From the NCBI RefSeq assembly GCF_040529065.1, contig NZ_CP132343.1, positions 2,914,001 to 2,978,000 of the forward strand: 64,000 bases of DNA. The letters are read 5' to 3'. Below the pieces are notes generated by a model that was not told the DNA's origin, made no database searches, and saw nothing but the letters and a program-made list of their open reading frames with translations. A program made the translations under genes and the position numbers. The DNA is from Xanthomonas sacchari. GTDB lineage: Bacteria; Pseudomonadota; Gammaproteobacteria; Xanthomonadales; Xanthomonadaceae. Positions 1-9,264 of this stretch are shown here, piece by piece. The stretch's first letter is position 1, and the number at the start of each line of letters is the position of its first letter.

Positions 1-593
1 CCACCGGATTGTGCCCGCTCACCACCTTCGACGCGCAGCCGCTGTACCGGCCCGGCGCCGAACCCGACGCGACCGAGATCGACGCGCGCCGCACGCGCTG
101 GTTCACGCCCTACCACGCCGCACTGGACGCGGAGATCGCGCGCCTGCGCGCGCTGCACCCGGCGATCGTGGTGTACGACGCGCACTCGATCCGCTCGCGC
201 ATTCCGCACCTGTTCGACGGCGAGCTGCCGCAGTTCAACATCGGCAGCGCCGGTGCCTCCGGCGCGGTCGATAGCAGTTGCGCGGCGGCGCTGACCGACG
301 CGGTCGAACGCGTCTGCGCCGGCAGCGGCTTCAGCCACGTGCGCAACGGCCGCTTCAAGGGCGGCTGGAGCACCCGCCACCACGGCGCGCCGGCCAACGG
401 CGTGCACGCGATCCAGATGGAACTGGCCTGCCGCGGCTACATGCACGAGCCGGACACGGTCGACCAAAGCAACTGGCCCTCGCCGTGGCAACCCGACCAC
501 GCCGCGCCGCTGCGCGCGGTGCTGCAGCAGGTGCTGCAGGCCTGCCTCGATTTCGCCCGCCGCCCCGCCGCATCCGCCCGCGCCGCCGACTGA
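1..593 (+). CDS. hutG: N-formylglutamate deformylase, 3' part
   Basis: This is the C-terminal two thirds of N-formylglutamate deformylase, the zinc hydrolase that releases glutamate and formate in the last step of one histidine degradation route. The reading frame is already open at the left edge (codons start at base 3), so the beginning is cut by the window and not by a mutation. About 197 residues are visible, against roughly 270-290 for the family. The segments YDAHSIRS, FNIGSAGASGA and FKGGWSTRHHG are typical of HutG. It ends 51 bases before hutU on the same strand, as expected inside a hut operon. Confidence 0.9.
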   Translation, partial: TGLCPLTTFDAQPLYRPGAEPDATEIDARRTRWFTPYHAALDAEIARLRALHPAIVVYDAHSIRSRIPHLFDGELPQFNIGSAGASGAVDSSCAAALTDAVERVCAGSGFSHVRNGRFKGGWSTRHHGAPANGVHAIQMELACRGYMHEPDTVDQSNWPSPWQPDHAAPLRAVLQQVLQACLDFARRPAASARAAD

Positions 594-644
594 CGCGCGC
601 GCAGCGCGCTTTCGCCTTCCGCGCATCCACCTGAGGATTCCCGC

Positions 645-2312
<1,668 letters not shown>

Positions 2313-2452
2313 GGCCGACGCGGCCTCCGTCGCCTGGTGGCGGCGAGCGGCCCGCGAGGCGCCAAACCGGAACTGCGTCACCGCTCGCACGATGCACCCT
2401 CAAGATCGGCCGACGCACGCCGACAAGGGATGCATCGTTTCAAGGAGCCTGC

Positions 2453-3271
2453 ATGGGCATCCTGATCTACCTCACTCCTGCCGTGGCGCTGTGGGCTGCC
2501 GTTGCCACAGCGTTCGCGCATGGCTTGTTCCAGCGTCTGGGGCACGCCTATCGGCGCGACGCGACTGCGAAGGAGACCATCGCGCGGTATCAGGCGGCGC
2601 TGAGCCAACTGAAGGCGCAGGCCGCCGCCAGCGCGCAGGAACTGGAAACGCTGCGCCAGGACCACGAGCGCCTGCGCGCAACCCTCGAATACGAGGCGGC
2701 GCCCGCGGCAGCGGCGTCCGCCACCGCCGCGCCCGCCAATGCGCCTTCGCCGGCCGCAACGAGGGCGGCGCCTGCGCCGACCCCGGCCGCGCCGCCCTCG
2801 ACCATCGCCCTGGCGCAGATCGACATCGCCGACGAGGTCGGCACCCTGCTCGCGCACGTCGCGCGGGTGGCGCGCAGCATCCGCCGCTACAGCGCCTACA
2901 GCCGCGGCCACAACGGCCCGGAGCCGGCCAGCGCGCGCTACGACCTGCACTGGCTGTCCGACTGCCTGCACAACCTGGACCAGGTCGGCCACGCCCTGGC
3001 CCGCAACAACATGGAAACCCTCACCGCCGCCTGCACCGAGCTGCTGACCATGTACGAGCAGTACCTGCGCGACGGTTCCGGCTACAACAGCCGCGACACC
3101 TTCCAGCGGCTGAGCACCCAGGTGCCGCTGGCCGAGGTCACCGATGCGATCCGTTCCATCGCGGCCAAGGCCTCGCTGGCGCGGCAGGCGCAGGCCGCGC
3201 ACGAACAGGCCGCGCATGCGCACGAACGCATCGCCGACAGCCGCCAGGCCGACGCACTGTCGATGCTGTGA
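2453..3271 (+). CDS. membrane-anchored coiled-coil protein, unknown function
   Basis: I do not recognise this 272-residue protein. The start at 2453 is chosen because an AAGGAG site lies just upstream and the N-terminus then forms one membrane segment (about residues 4-27). A heptad-like coiled coil follows (about 35-80, rich in Ala, Gln, Leu and Glu), then an Ala/Pro-rich linker (about 82-120), then a helical C-terminal domain of about 150 residues with conserved-looking RRYSAYSRG and LHWLSDCLHNLDQ segments. The layout suggests an inner-membrane protein with a cytoplasmic helical domain. It lies alone between hutU and the acyl-CoA-binding protein gene. It could be family-specific; no function can be assigned. 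Confidence 0.75.
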   Translation: MGILIYLTPAVALWAAVATAFAHGLFQRLGHAYRRDATAKETIARYQAALSQLKAQAAASAQELETLRQDHERLRATLEYEAAPAAAASATAAPANAPSPAATRAAPAPTPAAPPSTIALAQIDIADEVGTLLAHVARVARSIRRYSAYSRGHNGPEPASARYDLHWLSDCLHNLDQVGHALARNNMETLTAACTELLTMYEQYLRDGSGYNSRDTFQRLSTQVPLAEVTDAIRSIAAKASLARQAQAAHEQAAHAHERIADSRQADALSML

Positions 3272-3364
3272 CGGCGCCATCCGCGCCGGCCGACTGCCGC
3301 GCCCCGCGTTGACCCGGCCCCGCGCCCGTGCTGTGATGCCTGCCGGTCAGGGCGGAGCGGGATC

Positions 3365-3622
3365 ATGGCAGACAGCAAGGCGGCCTTCGAGAAAGCGGTC
3401 CAGGACATCAAGCAACGGGCCGAGCGCCCCGACAACGACACGCTGTTGCGGCTCTATGCGCTGTACAAGCAAGGCTCGGAGGGCGACGTCAGCGGCGCCA
3501 AGCCGGGCTTCTTCGACTTCGTCGGCACCGCCAAGTACGAGGCCTGGGCCAAGCTCAAGGGCATGCCGCAAGCCGACGCGCAGAAGAAGTACGTGGACCT
3601 GGTGAAGAAGCTGCTGGCCTGA
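3365..3622 (+). CDS. acyl-CoA-binding protein
   Basis: This small soluble four-helix protein (85 residues, the standard length) binds long-chain acyl-CoA esters in the cytosol. The family segments LRLYALYKQGSEGD and KYEAWAKLKGM, with the conserved Tyr and Lys residues that contact the CoA, are present. Its stop codon shares a base with the start of the next gene (TGATG), so translation of the TetR regulator is probably coupled to it. The pairing suggests that the regulator governs or senses lipid metabolism, which is inference only. Confidence 0.93.
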   Translation: MADSKAAFEKAVQDIKQRAERPDNDTLLRLYALYKQGSEGDVSGAKPGFFDFVGTAKYEAWAKLKGMPQADAQKKYVDLVKKLLA

Positions 3623-4248
3623 TGGCCCGCGACACCCGGCGGCGCATCCTCGAGACCGCCCTGGCGATGTTCAACGCGCAGGGCGAGCCGCACGTCACCA
3701 CCAACCACATCGCCGATGAGCTGGAGATCAGCCCCGGCAACCTGTACTACCACTTCCGCAACAAGGACGACATCATCGAGCACCTGTTCGCGCGCTACGA
3801 GGAGCGCATGGACGCGGCGCTGGCGCTGCCGAGCGCGCGCCTGCCGGGGCTGGAGGACATCTGGCTGCAGTTGCACCTGGTGTTCGAGTGCATCTGGGAC
3901 TACCGCTTCCTGTACCGCGACCTGGTCGAGATCCTCAGCCGCAGCCGGCGCCTGCGCCTGCGCTTCGCGCGCATCCTGCGCCGCGCCGACGCCAGCGTGC
4001 AGGCGGTGTTCGAGGGCCTGGCGCAGACCGGGACAATGCGCGCCAGCGCCCAGGAAAGAAGCGGCGTGGCCACCAACGTGCTGGTGGTGGCCACGTTCTG
4101 GCTCAACTACGCGGCCGCGCGCGGCGAGAAGGACGAGCAAGTGGCGATCCGCCACGGCATCGTGCAGGTGATGCAATTGATCGCCCCGTTTCTGCGCGAG
4201 GCCGAACGCGCGCACCTAGCCGCACTGATGGACGCCTACCTGGATTGA
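3622..4248 (+). CDS. TetR family transcriptional regulator
   Basis: A 208-residue TetR-type repressor. The N-terminal helix-turn-helix is clear: TTNHIADELEISPGNLYYHF at about residues 31-50, followed by the usual K-D-D-I capping segment. The C-terminal ligand domain (about 70-208) is not one I can assign to a subfamily. The gene overlaps the acyl-CoA-binding protein stop by one base, so the two form an operon. A fatty-acid or acyl-CoA ligand would fit the neighbour but is inferred. The downstream gene is convergent. Confidence 0.88.
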   Translation: MARDTRRRILETALAMFNAQGEPHVTTNHIADELEISPGNLYYHFRNKDDIIEHLFARYEERMDAALALPSARLPGLEDIWLQLHLVFECIWDYRFLYRDLVEILSRSRRLRLRFARILRRADASVQAVFEGLAQTGTMRASAQERSGVATNVLVVATFWLNYAAARGEKDEQVAIRHGIVQVMQLIAPFLREAERAHLAALMDAYLD

Positions 4249-4269
4249 TGCACCCAGCCCTGCGCAGCG

Positions 4270-4788
4270 TCAGGCGCTTGCCCCGGTGGCGGTGTCGGCG
4301 GCTGCGCCGTCGAGCACGTAGACCTTGCACACCAGGCCCGGCGGCGTGCGGTAGGTGCGAAAGCCGATCGCCTCGTAGTACGCCTGCCCGAGTGCATTGT
4401 CGGCGGCGATGCTGGCGTCGATCCTGGTCAACCCGGCGCTGCGCGCCGCCGCGCAGGTGGCCCGGAACAGCGCGCTGCCGACGCCACGGCGCGCCGCGCG
4501 CGGGTCGACATGGGTACCGATGATGCCCCAGCCCTCGGCGACGTCGTAGGCATTGCCGGGACGTGCGATGCGCAGCGACTGGAAACCGAGGACGCGCCCG
4601 TCGGACGCCTCCGCCAGCACGCACTGCAAGCGATCGGGATGCTGCAGATAGGTCGCGCGCACCGTCGCCGGATCGGTCGGTGCCTTGCGCAGGCCGGCGG
4701 CGAAGATCGCGTTCTGCACCGCGACCATTGCCTCGGCGTCGTCGAGCGTCGCAGTCCGGATCTGCATGGCGTGGGCATCTCGGTTCAT
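4270..4788 (-). CDS. GNAT family N-acetyltransferase
   Basis: A 172-residue single-domain GNAT enzyme that would transfer an acetyl group from acetyl-CoA to an unknown amine. The acetyl-CoA loop is visible as VDPRAARRGVGSALF (motif A, R-x-x-G-x-G-like) and the C-terminal part has the YYEAIGF signature. The start is uncertain: the codon at 4788 gives eight extra residues before a second Met at 4767, and neither has a strong ribosome site. It converges with the TetR gene, whose stop is 21 bases away. Confidence 0.82.
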   Translation of the reverse strand: MNRDAHAMQIRTATLDDAEAMVAVQNAIFAAGLRKAPTDPATVRATYLQHPDRLQCVLAEASDGRVLGFQSLRIARPGNAYDVAEGWGIIGTHVDPRAARRGVGSALFRATCAAARSAGLTRIDASIAADNALGQAYYEAIGFRTYRTPPGLVCKVYVLDGAAADTATGASA

Positions 4789-4847
4789 AGAGCGAGCGGC
4801 GAGTATGCCCGAGCGCGGCCCTGCACCGTGGGTGTGGCCGCGCCGCG

Positions 4848-5237
4848 TCAGACGTGCGTGCGGCGCTTGCCTGGCGCACGCTTGGCTGCGGCCGTCTTGC
4901 CGCCGCGCTTGCTGGCGGCGGCCCGCTTGCGCGGCTGCGGACGCACCTGCAAGCCCAGCTTGACCAGCACCGGCTGCAGGCGCGCCTCGACCTCGGCGCT
5001 CAGCGGCTGCACCTGGCCACGCAGCGCCGCGGCGCCCTCGCGCACGCTGCTCTCGGCCTCGTCGGCCAGTTGCGTGGCCAGCGCCTTGAGCGTCGCCGCG
5101 CCCTGCGCGGCATCGGCGGCGGCCGCCAGCGCGCGCTTGCGGGTCAGCGCGACCACGCCCAGCCCGGCCAGCCACAGGTGCCGCGGGTTCAGCCGATCCG
5201 GCCGCAGCGCGGAAGTGGAACGCTTCTTGGTCGCCAT
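4848..5237 (-). CDS. phasin-like granule-associated protein
   Basis: A 129-residue protein resembling the PhaI/PhaF phasin group that coats polyhydroxyalkanoate granules. It has a short hydrophobic stretch (about residues 20-33), an amphipathic helical middle (about 35-95) rich in Ala, Leu, Gln and Glu, and a Lys/Arg/Ala-rich tail (about 103-129) like the DNA-binding tail of PhaF. The start at 5237 follows a GGAGA site; the longer open frame upstream looks non-coding. No polymer synthase gene is in the window, so the role is inferred. It could instead be a histone-like DNA-binding protein. Confidence 0.65.
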   Translation of the reverse strand: MATKKRSTSALRPDRLNPRHLWLAGLGVVALTRKRALAAAADAAQGAATLKALATQLADEAESSVREGAAALRGQVQPLSAEVEARLQPVLVKLGLQVRPQPRKRAAASKRGGKTAAAKRAPGKRRTHV

Positions 5238-5397
5238 CGCACGATCTCCAGAAGGGCCGGCAGTGGCCCCGATGCGTGCCATGCTGGCGCCGGCGGCTTG
5301 AGCAAACACACTATCCACGACCACCCTTGCCACGCGCCGGCGCCCGCGCCATGCTCGGCGCGGACGCCGTGGCCCGGCGCCGCACAGGGAGATCCGC

Positions 5398-6252
5398 ATG
5401 GCAGCAAAATCGGGCGCCTGGGCGCCGTTTCCGTACGACGCCAAGGCCTACGCCTATGCCGGCGATGCGCTGAAGAAAGCCTGGCCCAAGCTGCACGCCG
5501 GCGACCGCGAACCCTATCCGGACCCGGCGCGCGCGCAGGCGCTGCTGGATGCCGCCGGCAAGGCCGGCAAGGGGCACGACGCGCAGACCCTCTCGGCCGC
5601 GTTGATCGAGGCCTGGCGGGCCTTCCACCATGGGCAGTTCCAGCAGGCCTACGAGGCCGGCAAGGCGCTGGGCGTGTTCGGTGCCTCGGTCGCGGTCAAG
5701 GCGATCGGCATCCACGCCGGCTATCTGGTCGATGACGAAAAAGAGCAGTTGCAGCGGCTGCAGCAGGCCGCGGCACTGGCCGAAGCGGCGATCGCGACGC
5801 TGCCGGATGAGGCCAACAGCCACTACCGCCACGCCTTCGCGCTGGGCCGCTACAGTCAGGGATTGAGCATCGTCAAGGCGCTCAAGCAGGGCATCGCCAG
5901 CAAGGTGCGCACGTCGCTGGAAGCGGCGCTGGAACTGGAGCCCAAGCATGCCGAGGCGCACATGGCGCTGGCGCTGTACCACGCCGAGATCATCGGCAAG
6001 GTCGGCGCAATGATCGGCGGCCTCACCTACGGGGCCAAGGCGGCCACCGCCGAACAGCACATCCAGCAGGCGCTGAAACTGGTGCCGGACGCCCCGATCG
6101 CCCACGTCGAACACGCCAACGTGCTGCTGTTGCTGCATGGGGACAAGCGCGAGGACGCTGCCGCCGCGGCCTTCGAGAAAGCCGCCAAGCTCAAGCCGCG
6201 CGATGCGATGGAAGCCCTGGACGCGGCGTTCGCCCGGGATCAGTTGGAGTAG
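5398..6252 (+). CDS. TPR-repeat protein, unknown function
   Basis: A 284-residue cytoplasmic protein made almost entirely of helices. Segments such as LEAALELEPKHAEAHMALAL and the later IQQALKLVPDAPIAHVEHAN fit tetratricopeptide repeats (about residues 170-275). No signal peptide or membrane segment is present. Such proteins usually act as assembly or interaction scaffolds; no partner is evident. It is divergent from the phasin-like gene, with about 160 bases between them, and is followed by a REP pair. Confidence 0.75.
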   Translation: MAAKSGAWAPFPYDAKAYAYAGDALKKAWPKLHAGDREPYPDPARAQALLDAAGKAGKGHDAQTLSAALIEAWRAFHHGQFQQAYEAGKALGVFGASVAVKAIGIHAGYLVDDEKEQLQRLQQAAALAEAAIATLPDEANSHYRHAFALGRYSQGLSIVKALKQGIASKVRTSLEAALELEPKHAEAHMALALYHAEIIGKVGAMIGGLTYGAKAATAEQHIQQALKLVPDAPIAHVEHANVLLLLHGDKREDAAAAAFEKAAKLKPRDAMEALDAAFARDQLE

Positions 6253-6289
6253 GCGCCGTCGCAAGCTGAGGGTATCTCACCCCTACCCC

Positions 6290-6355
6290 GTAGGAGCGGC
6301 TTCAGCCGCGACAAGCCTTCACGGGAATGCCTGTCGCGGCTGAAGCCGCTCCTAC
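6290..6355. repeat. inverted pair of GTAG-headed REP hairpins
   Basis: Two 23-base arms (6290-6312 and 6333-6355) are perfect inverted copies separated by 20 bases. Each arm begins GTAGGA and contains its own small hairpin, GCGGCT-TC-AGCCGC. This is the architecture of GTAG-type REP sequences known from Stenotrophomonas and Xanthomonas, here as a head-to-head pair. It lies between the TPR gene and the end of gcd, where it may also act as a transcription end or RNA-stabilising hairpin. Confidence 0.9.
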
Positions 6356-6473
6356 GACGCATCGCACACCCGTGGTTGGACGCACGCAACGCGATGGGCG
6401 TGAGCGGCGACACCGCCTCCGCCACGCCCCGCCGCCGCTACGCCGCATCGCGACCTCGCAGCGGCAGCCCGCA

Positions 6474-8903
6474 TCAGTTTGCCGGCGGCAGCGCATAGGC
6501 GATCACGTAGTCGCCGCGCTTGGTCTCCATGAAGTGATGGCCGGCAGCGACGATGACCAGGTACTCGCGCCCGTCGACCGCGTACACCATCGGCGTGGCC
6601 TGGCCACCGGCGGGCAGCTTGGCCTGCCACAGGGTCTTGCCGCTGGCCAGGTCGATCGCGCGGATCATGTCGTCTGTGGCCGCGGCGATGAAGATCAGCC
6701 CGCTGGCGCTGACCACGGCGCCGCCGTTGTTGCGCGTGCCGATCTCGATCGGCAATCCGGAGTGGATGCCGAACGGGCCGTTGCCGCGCGCACTGCCGAA
6801 CGGACGGTCCCACAGCGTTTTGCCGCTGGCCAAATCGATCGCACGGATGCCGCCGTACGGCGGCTGCTTGCACAGCAGCCCGGTGAACGGCAGGCGCCAG
6901 CCGGCGTTGACGTTGATCGCGTACGGCGTGCCGGCCTGCGGATCGCCGGCGCCCTCGGCGCCGCCGCTGTCGCCGCGCACCTGGTCGCGCGGCGCCCAGC
7001 CCATCTTGTCGGCCTTGGCCCGCGGCACCAGCAGGTTGTAGTTGGGCATGTCGTTGTAGTTGGCGACGATCACACCCCGCCGCGGATCCACCGCCACGCT
7101 GCCCCAGTCCGAGCCGCCGTTGTAACCGGGGTACTCGATCGAATGGCGGTCGGCTTCCGGCGGCGTGTAGATGCCCTTGTAGCTGGCACTGCGGAACTGG
7201 ATGCGGCACACCAGTTGGTCGATCGGGGTCATGCCCCACATGTCGCGCTCGGTCAGGTCGCGCTTGCGCAGCGTGTGGTACAGCGAGAACGGCTGGGTCT
7301 TGGCGCGGCGCTGCGGCTCCACACCGCCGCCCGGCACCGCGCGTTCCTCGACCCCGACCAGCGGCGTGCCGGTGCGCCGGTCGAGCACGTACAGCTCGCC
7401 CTGCTTGCTCGGCAGCAGCACCGCCGGCACGGTGGTGCCGTCGTGCGGGAAATCCAGCAATGTCGGTTGCGACCCCAGGTCGTAGTCCCACACGTCGATG
7501 TGAGTGGTCTGGAAATTCCACACCGGCTTGCCGGTGGTGACGTCCAGCGCGACCAGCGAGGTCGCATAGCGGTCTTCCTGCGGAGTGCGCGAACTGCTCC
7601 AGTAGTCGGCCGAGGAATTGCCCATCGGCAGGTACACGTAGCCGAGTTGCTCATCGCCGGCCGCGCTGGTCCACATGTTGGGCGTACCACGGGTCCAGGT
7701 CTGCCCCGGCGGCGGCGCGCCGGTCCAGTCCGGATGGGTCATGTCCCAGGCCCAGCGCAGCGCACCGGTCACCGCATCGAAGCCCTGGATCACGCCGGAC
7801 GGCTCGTAACGCTTTTGTCCGTCCAGCACCTGGTGGCCGGTGACGACGACCCCGCGCACGATGGTCGGCGGCGAATTGATCGAGACGTAGCCCGGCGGCG
7901 TGGAGCCCATGCCGGCGGTGATGTCGACCTGGCCGTGCTGGCCGAAGTCTTCGCAGGGCTTGCCGTCGGCCGCATCGACCGCGATCAGGCGCCCGTCCAA
8001 AGTGCCTTCGATGATGCGCTGGCGGCAAGCCGTGGACGCCGAGGCCTGGGCGTCGGGCACCGCGTAATAGCTGACGCCGCGGCAGGCGGCGGTATACGGG
8101 ATCGCCTTGTCCGCCACCTTGGGATCGTAGCGCCAGCGTTCGCGGCCGCTGCGCGCATCCAGCGCGATCATCTGGTTGCGTGCGCTGCACAGGTACAGGC
8201 TGTCGCCGATCTTCAGCGGCGTGGTTTCCGCGCCCCAGCGCTTGTCCGGCAGGTCGCCGGTGCGGAAGGTCCAGGCGGTACGCAACTGCGCCACGTTGTC
8301 CGGGGCGATCTGCCGCAGCGGCGTATAGCGGCTGCCGGCGTTGTCGCGGCCGTAGGCGGCCCAGTCGGCATCGGCAGGCGCGTCGGCAGGCTGCGCGCCG
8401 GTGCGCGGGGTCGCCAGCGCCGCGGCCATGCCGGCCGCATGCGCCAGCGTGCCGTCGGCCTCGGTCACGCCGTACGGCAGGAACGCCAGCGCGAACGCGC
8501 CGACGAACACCAGTGCCAGCACCGCGGCGAGCGTGCGCGACAGCGTGCGCGAGAACGGCCGGTCCAGCCGCGGCAGCAGCAACGCCAGCAACAGCGCCAG
8601 GAACACCATCAGGCCCATGCGCGGCACCCAGCGCCAATAATCGGTGCCCGACTCCCATGCCGCCCACAGCAGCGACAGCAGGAAGGTCGCGGCGAACCAC
8701 AGCGCGCCGCTGCGCCGCGCGCGCCACAGCTGCACGCCGGAGATCGCCAGGCCGAGGCCGGCGACCAGGTAGTACCAGGAGCCGCCCAACGCCAGCAGCC
8801 AGGCGCCGCCAATCGTCAGCACTGCGCCGATCAGCGCGCAGACACCGCCGAGCAACCGCAGCGGCCAGCCGCCACGACGCTCGGTTCGTTCGAATTCGTT
8901 CAT
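6474..8903 (-). CDS. gcd: membrane-bound PQQ-dependent glucose dehydrogenase
   Basis: This quinoprotein oxidises glucose to gluconolactone on the periplasmic side and passes electrons to ubiquinone. The 809-residue protein has about five membrane helices in its first 150 residues. A PQQ beta-propeller follows, with repeated tryptophan-docking segments such as ALDARSGRERWRYDP and AIDLASGKTLW, and the GYNGGSDWGSVAVDPRRGV stretch seen in glucose dehydrogenases. The start at 8903 has a GAGGAG site and gives the family length. It is preceded by the gyrA terminator and appears monocistronic. Glucose, quinate or another sugar could be the real substrate. Confidence 0.93.
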   Translation of the reverse strand: MNEFERTERRGGWPLRLLGGVCALIGAVLTIGGAWLLALGGSWYYLVAGLGLAISGVQLWRARRSGALWFAATFLLSLLWAAWESGTDYWRWVPRMGLMVFLALLLALLLPRLDRPFSRTLSRTLAAVLALVFVGAFALAFLPYGVTEADGTLAHAAGMAAALATPRTGAQPADAPADADWAAYGRDNAGSRYTPLRQIAPDNVAQLRTAWTFRTGDLPDKRWGAETTPLKIGDSLYLCSARNQMIALDARSGRERWRYDPKVADKAIPYTAACRGVSYYAVPDAQASASTACRQRIIEGTLDGRLIAVDAADGKPCEDFGQHGQVDITAGMGSTPPGYVSINSPPTIVRGVVVTGHQVLDGQKRYEPSGVIQGFDAVTGALRWAWDMTHPDWTGAPPPGQTWTRGTPNMWTSAAGDEQLGYVYLPMGNSSADYWSSSRTPQEDRYATSLVALDVTTGKPVWNFQTTHIDVWDYDLGSQPTLLDFPHDGTTVPAVLLPSKQGELYVLDRRTGTPLVGVEERAVPGGGVEPQRRAKTQPFSLYHTLRKRDLTERDMWGMTPIDQLVCRIQFRSASYKGIYTPPEADRHSIEYPGYNGGSDWGSVAVDPRRGVIVANYNDMPNYNLLVPRAKADKMGWAPRDQVRGDSGGAEGAGDPQAGTPYAINVNAGWRLPFTGLLCKQPPYGGIRAIDLASGKTLWDRPFGSARGNGPFGIHSGLPIEIGTRNNGGAVVSASGLIFIAAATDDMIRAIDLASGKTLWQAKLPAGGQATPMVYAVDGREYLVIVAAGHHFMETKRGDYVIAYALPPAN

Positions 8904-9264
8904 TGCCACTCCTCGCAGGACACGGCCACGCGGAACATCCGCCGTGGCAGCGGCGCGTGCGCGCCGCCTCGCGTTTATCCCAGGCTGCAAGTGAACATCA
9001 CGCGTTTCCGGGCGACACACAGTGACACGCAATCTTGCGGTCTTCGTGATCCGGCGCCGACCTGGGCATCACACAGCATGTGCAGTGGAGAGCAGCGATT
9101 GCCCGAGGACATTGAGACAGGCGATGTGGCGCGGCGGCAGAACGCATGACTGTCGTGGCGCCGCCAGCGTGCACGCGCAGCAGGTCGCTAGCATCGTCAT
9201 GGTGGCCACTCCAAAAACGACGACGCCGGCACGAGGCCGGCGTCGTCGTTCGCTCAGGCGTGGA
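8904..9264. other. intergenic region between gcd and gyrA
   Basis: This 361-base stretch holds the gyrA transcription terminator (9213-9250) and must carry the gcd promoter and leader. Short open frames on both strands here do not resemble proteins. I see no other structured element. Confidence 0.6.
9213..9250 (-). terminator. Rho-independent terminator of gyrA
   Basis: Read on the minus strand just after the gyrA stop, the sequence forms a strong GC hairpin (arms CGACGACGCCGG and its complement) followed by a run of five T. Confidence 0.88.

Noticed and set aside
1-593. hutG as a truncated pseudogene
   Set aside because: The reading frame is open to the window edge, so the missing part is outside the window.
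6327-9149. Open frame of 940 codons opposite gcd
   Set aside because: Antisense shadow of the PQQ dehydrogenase with no domain signature.
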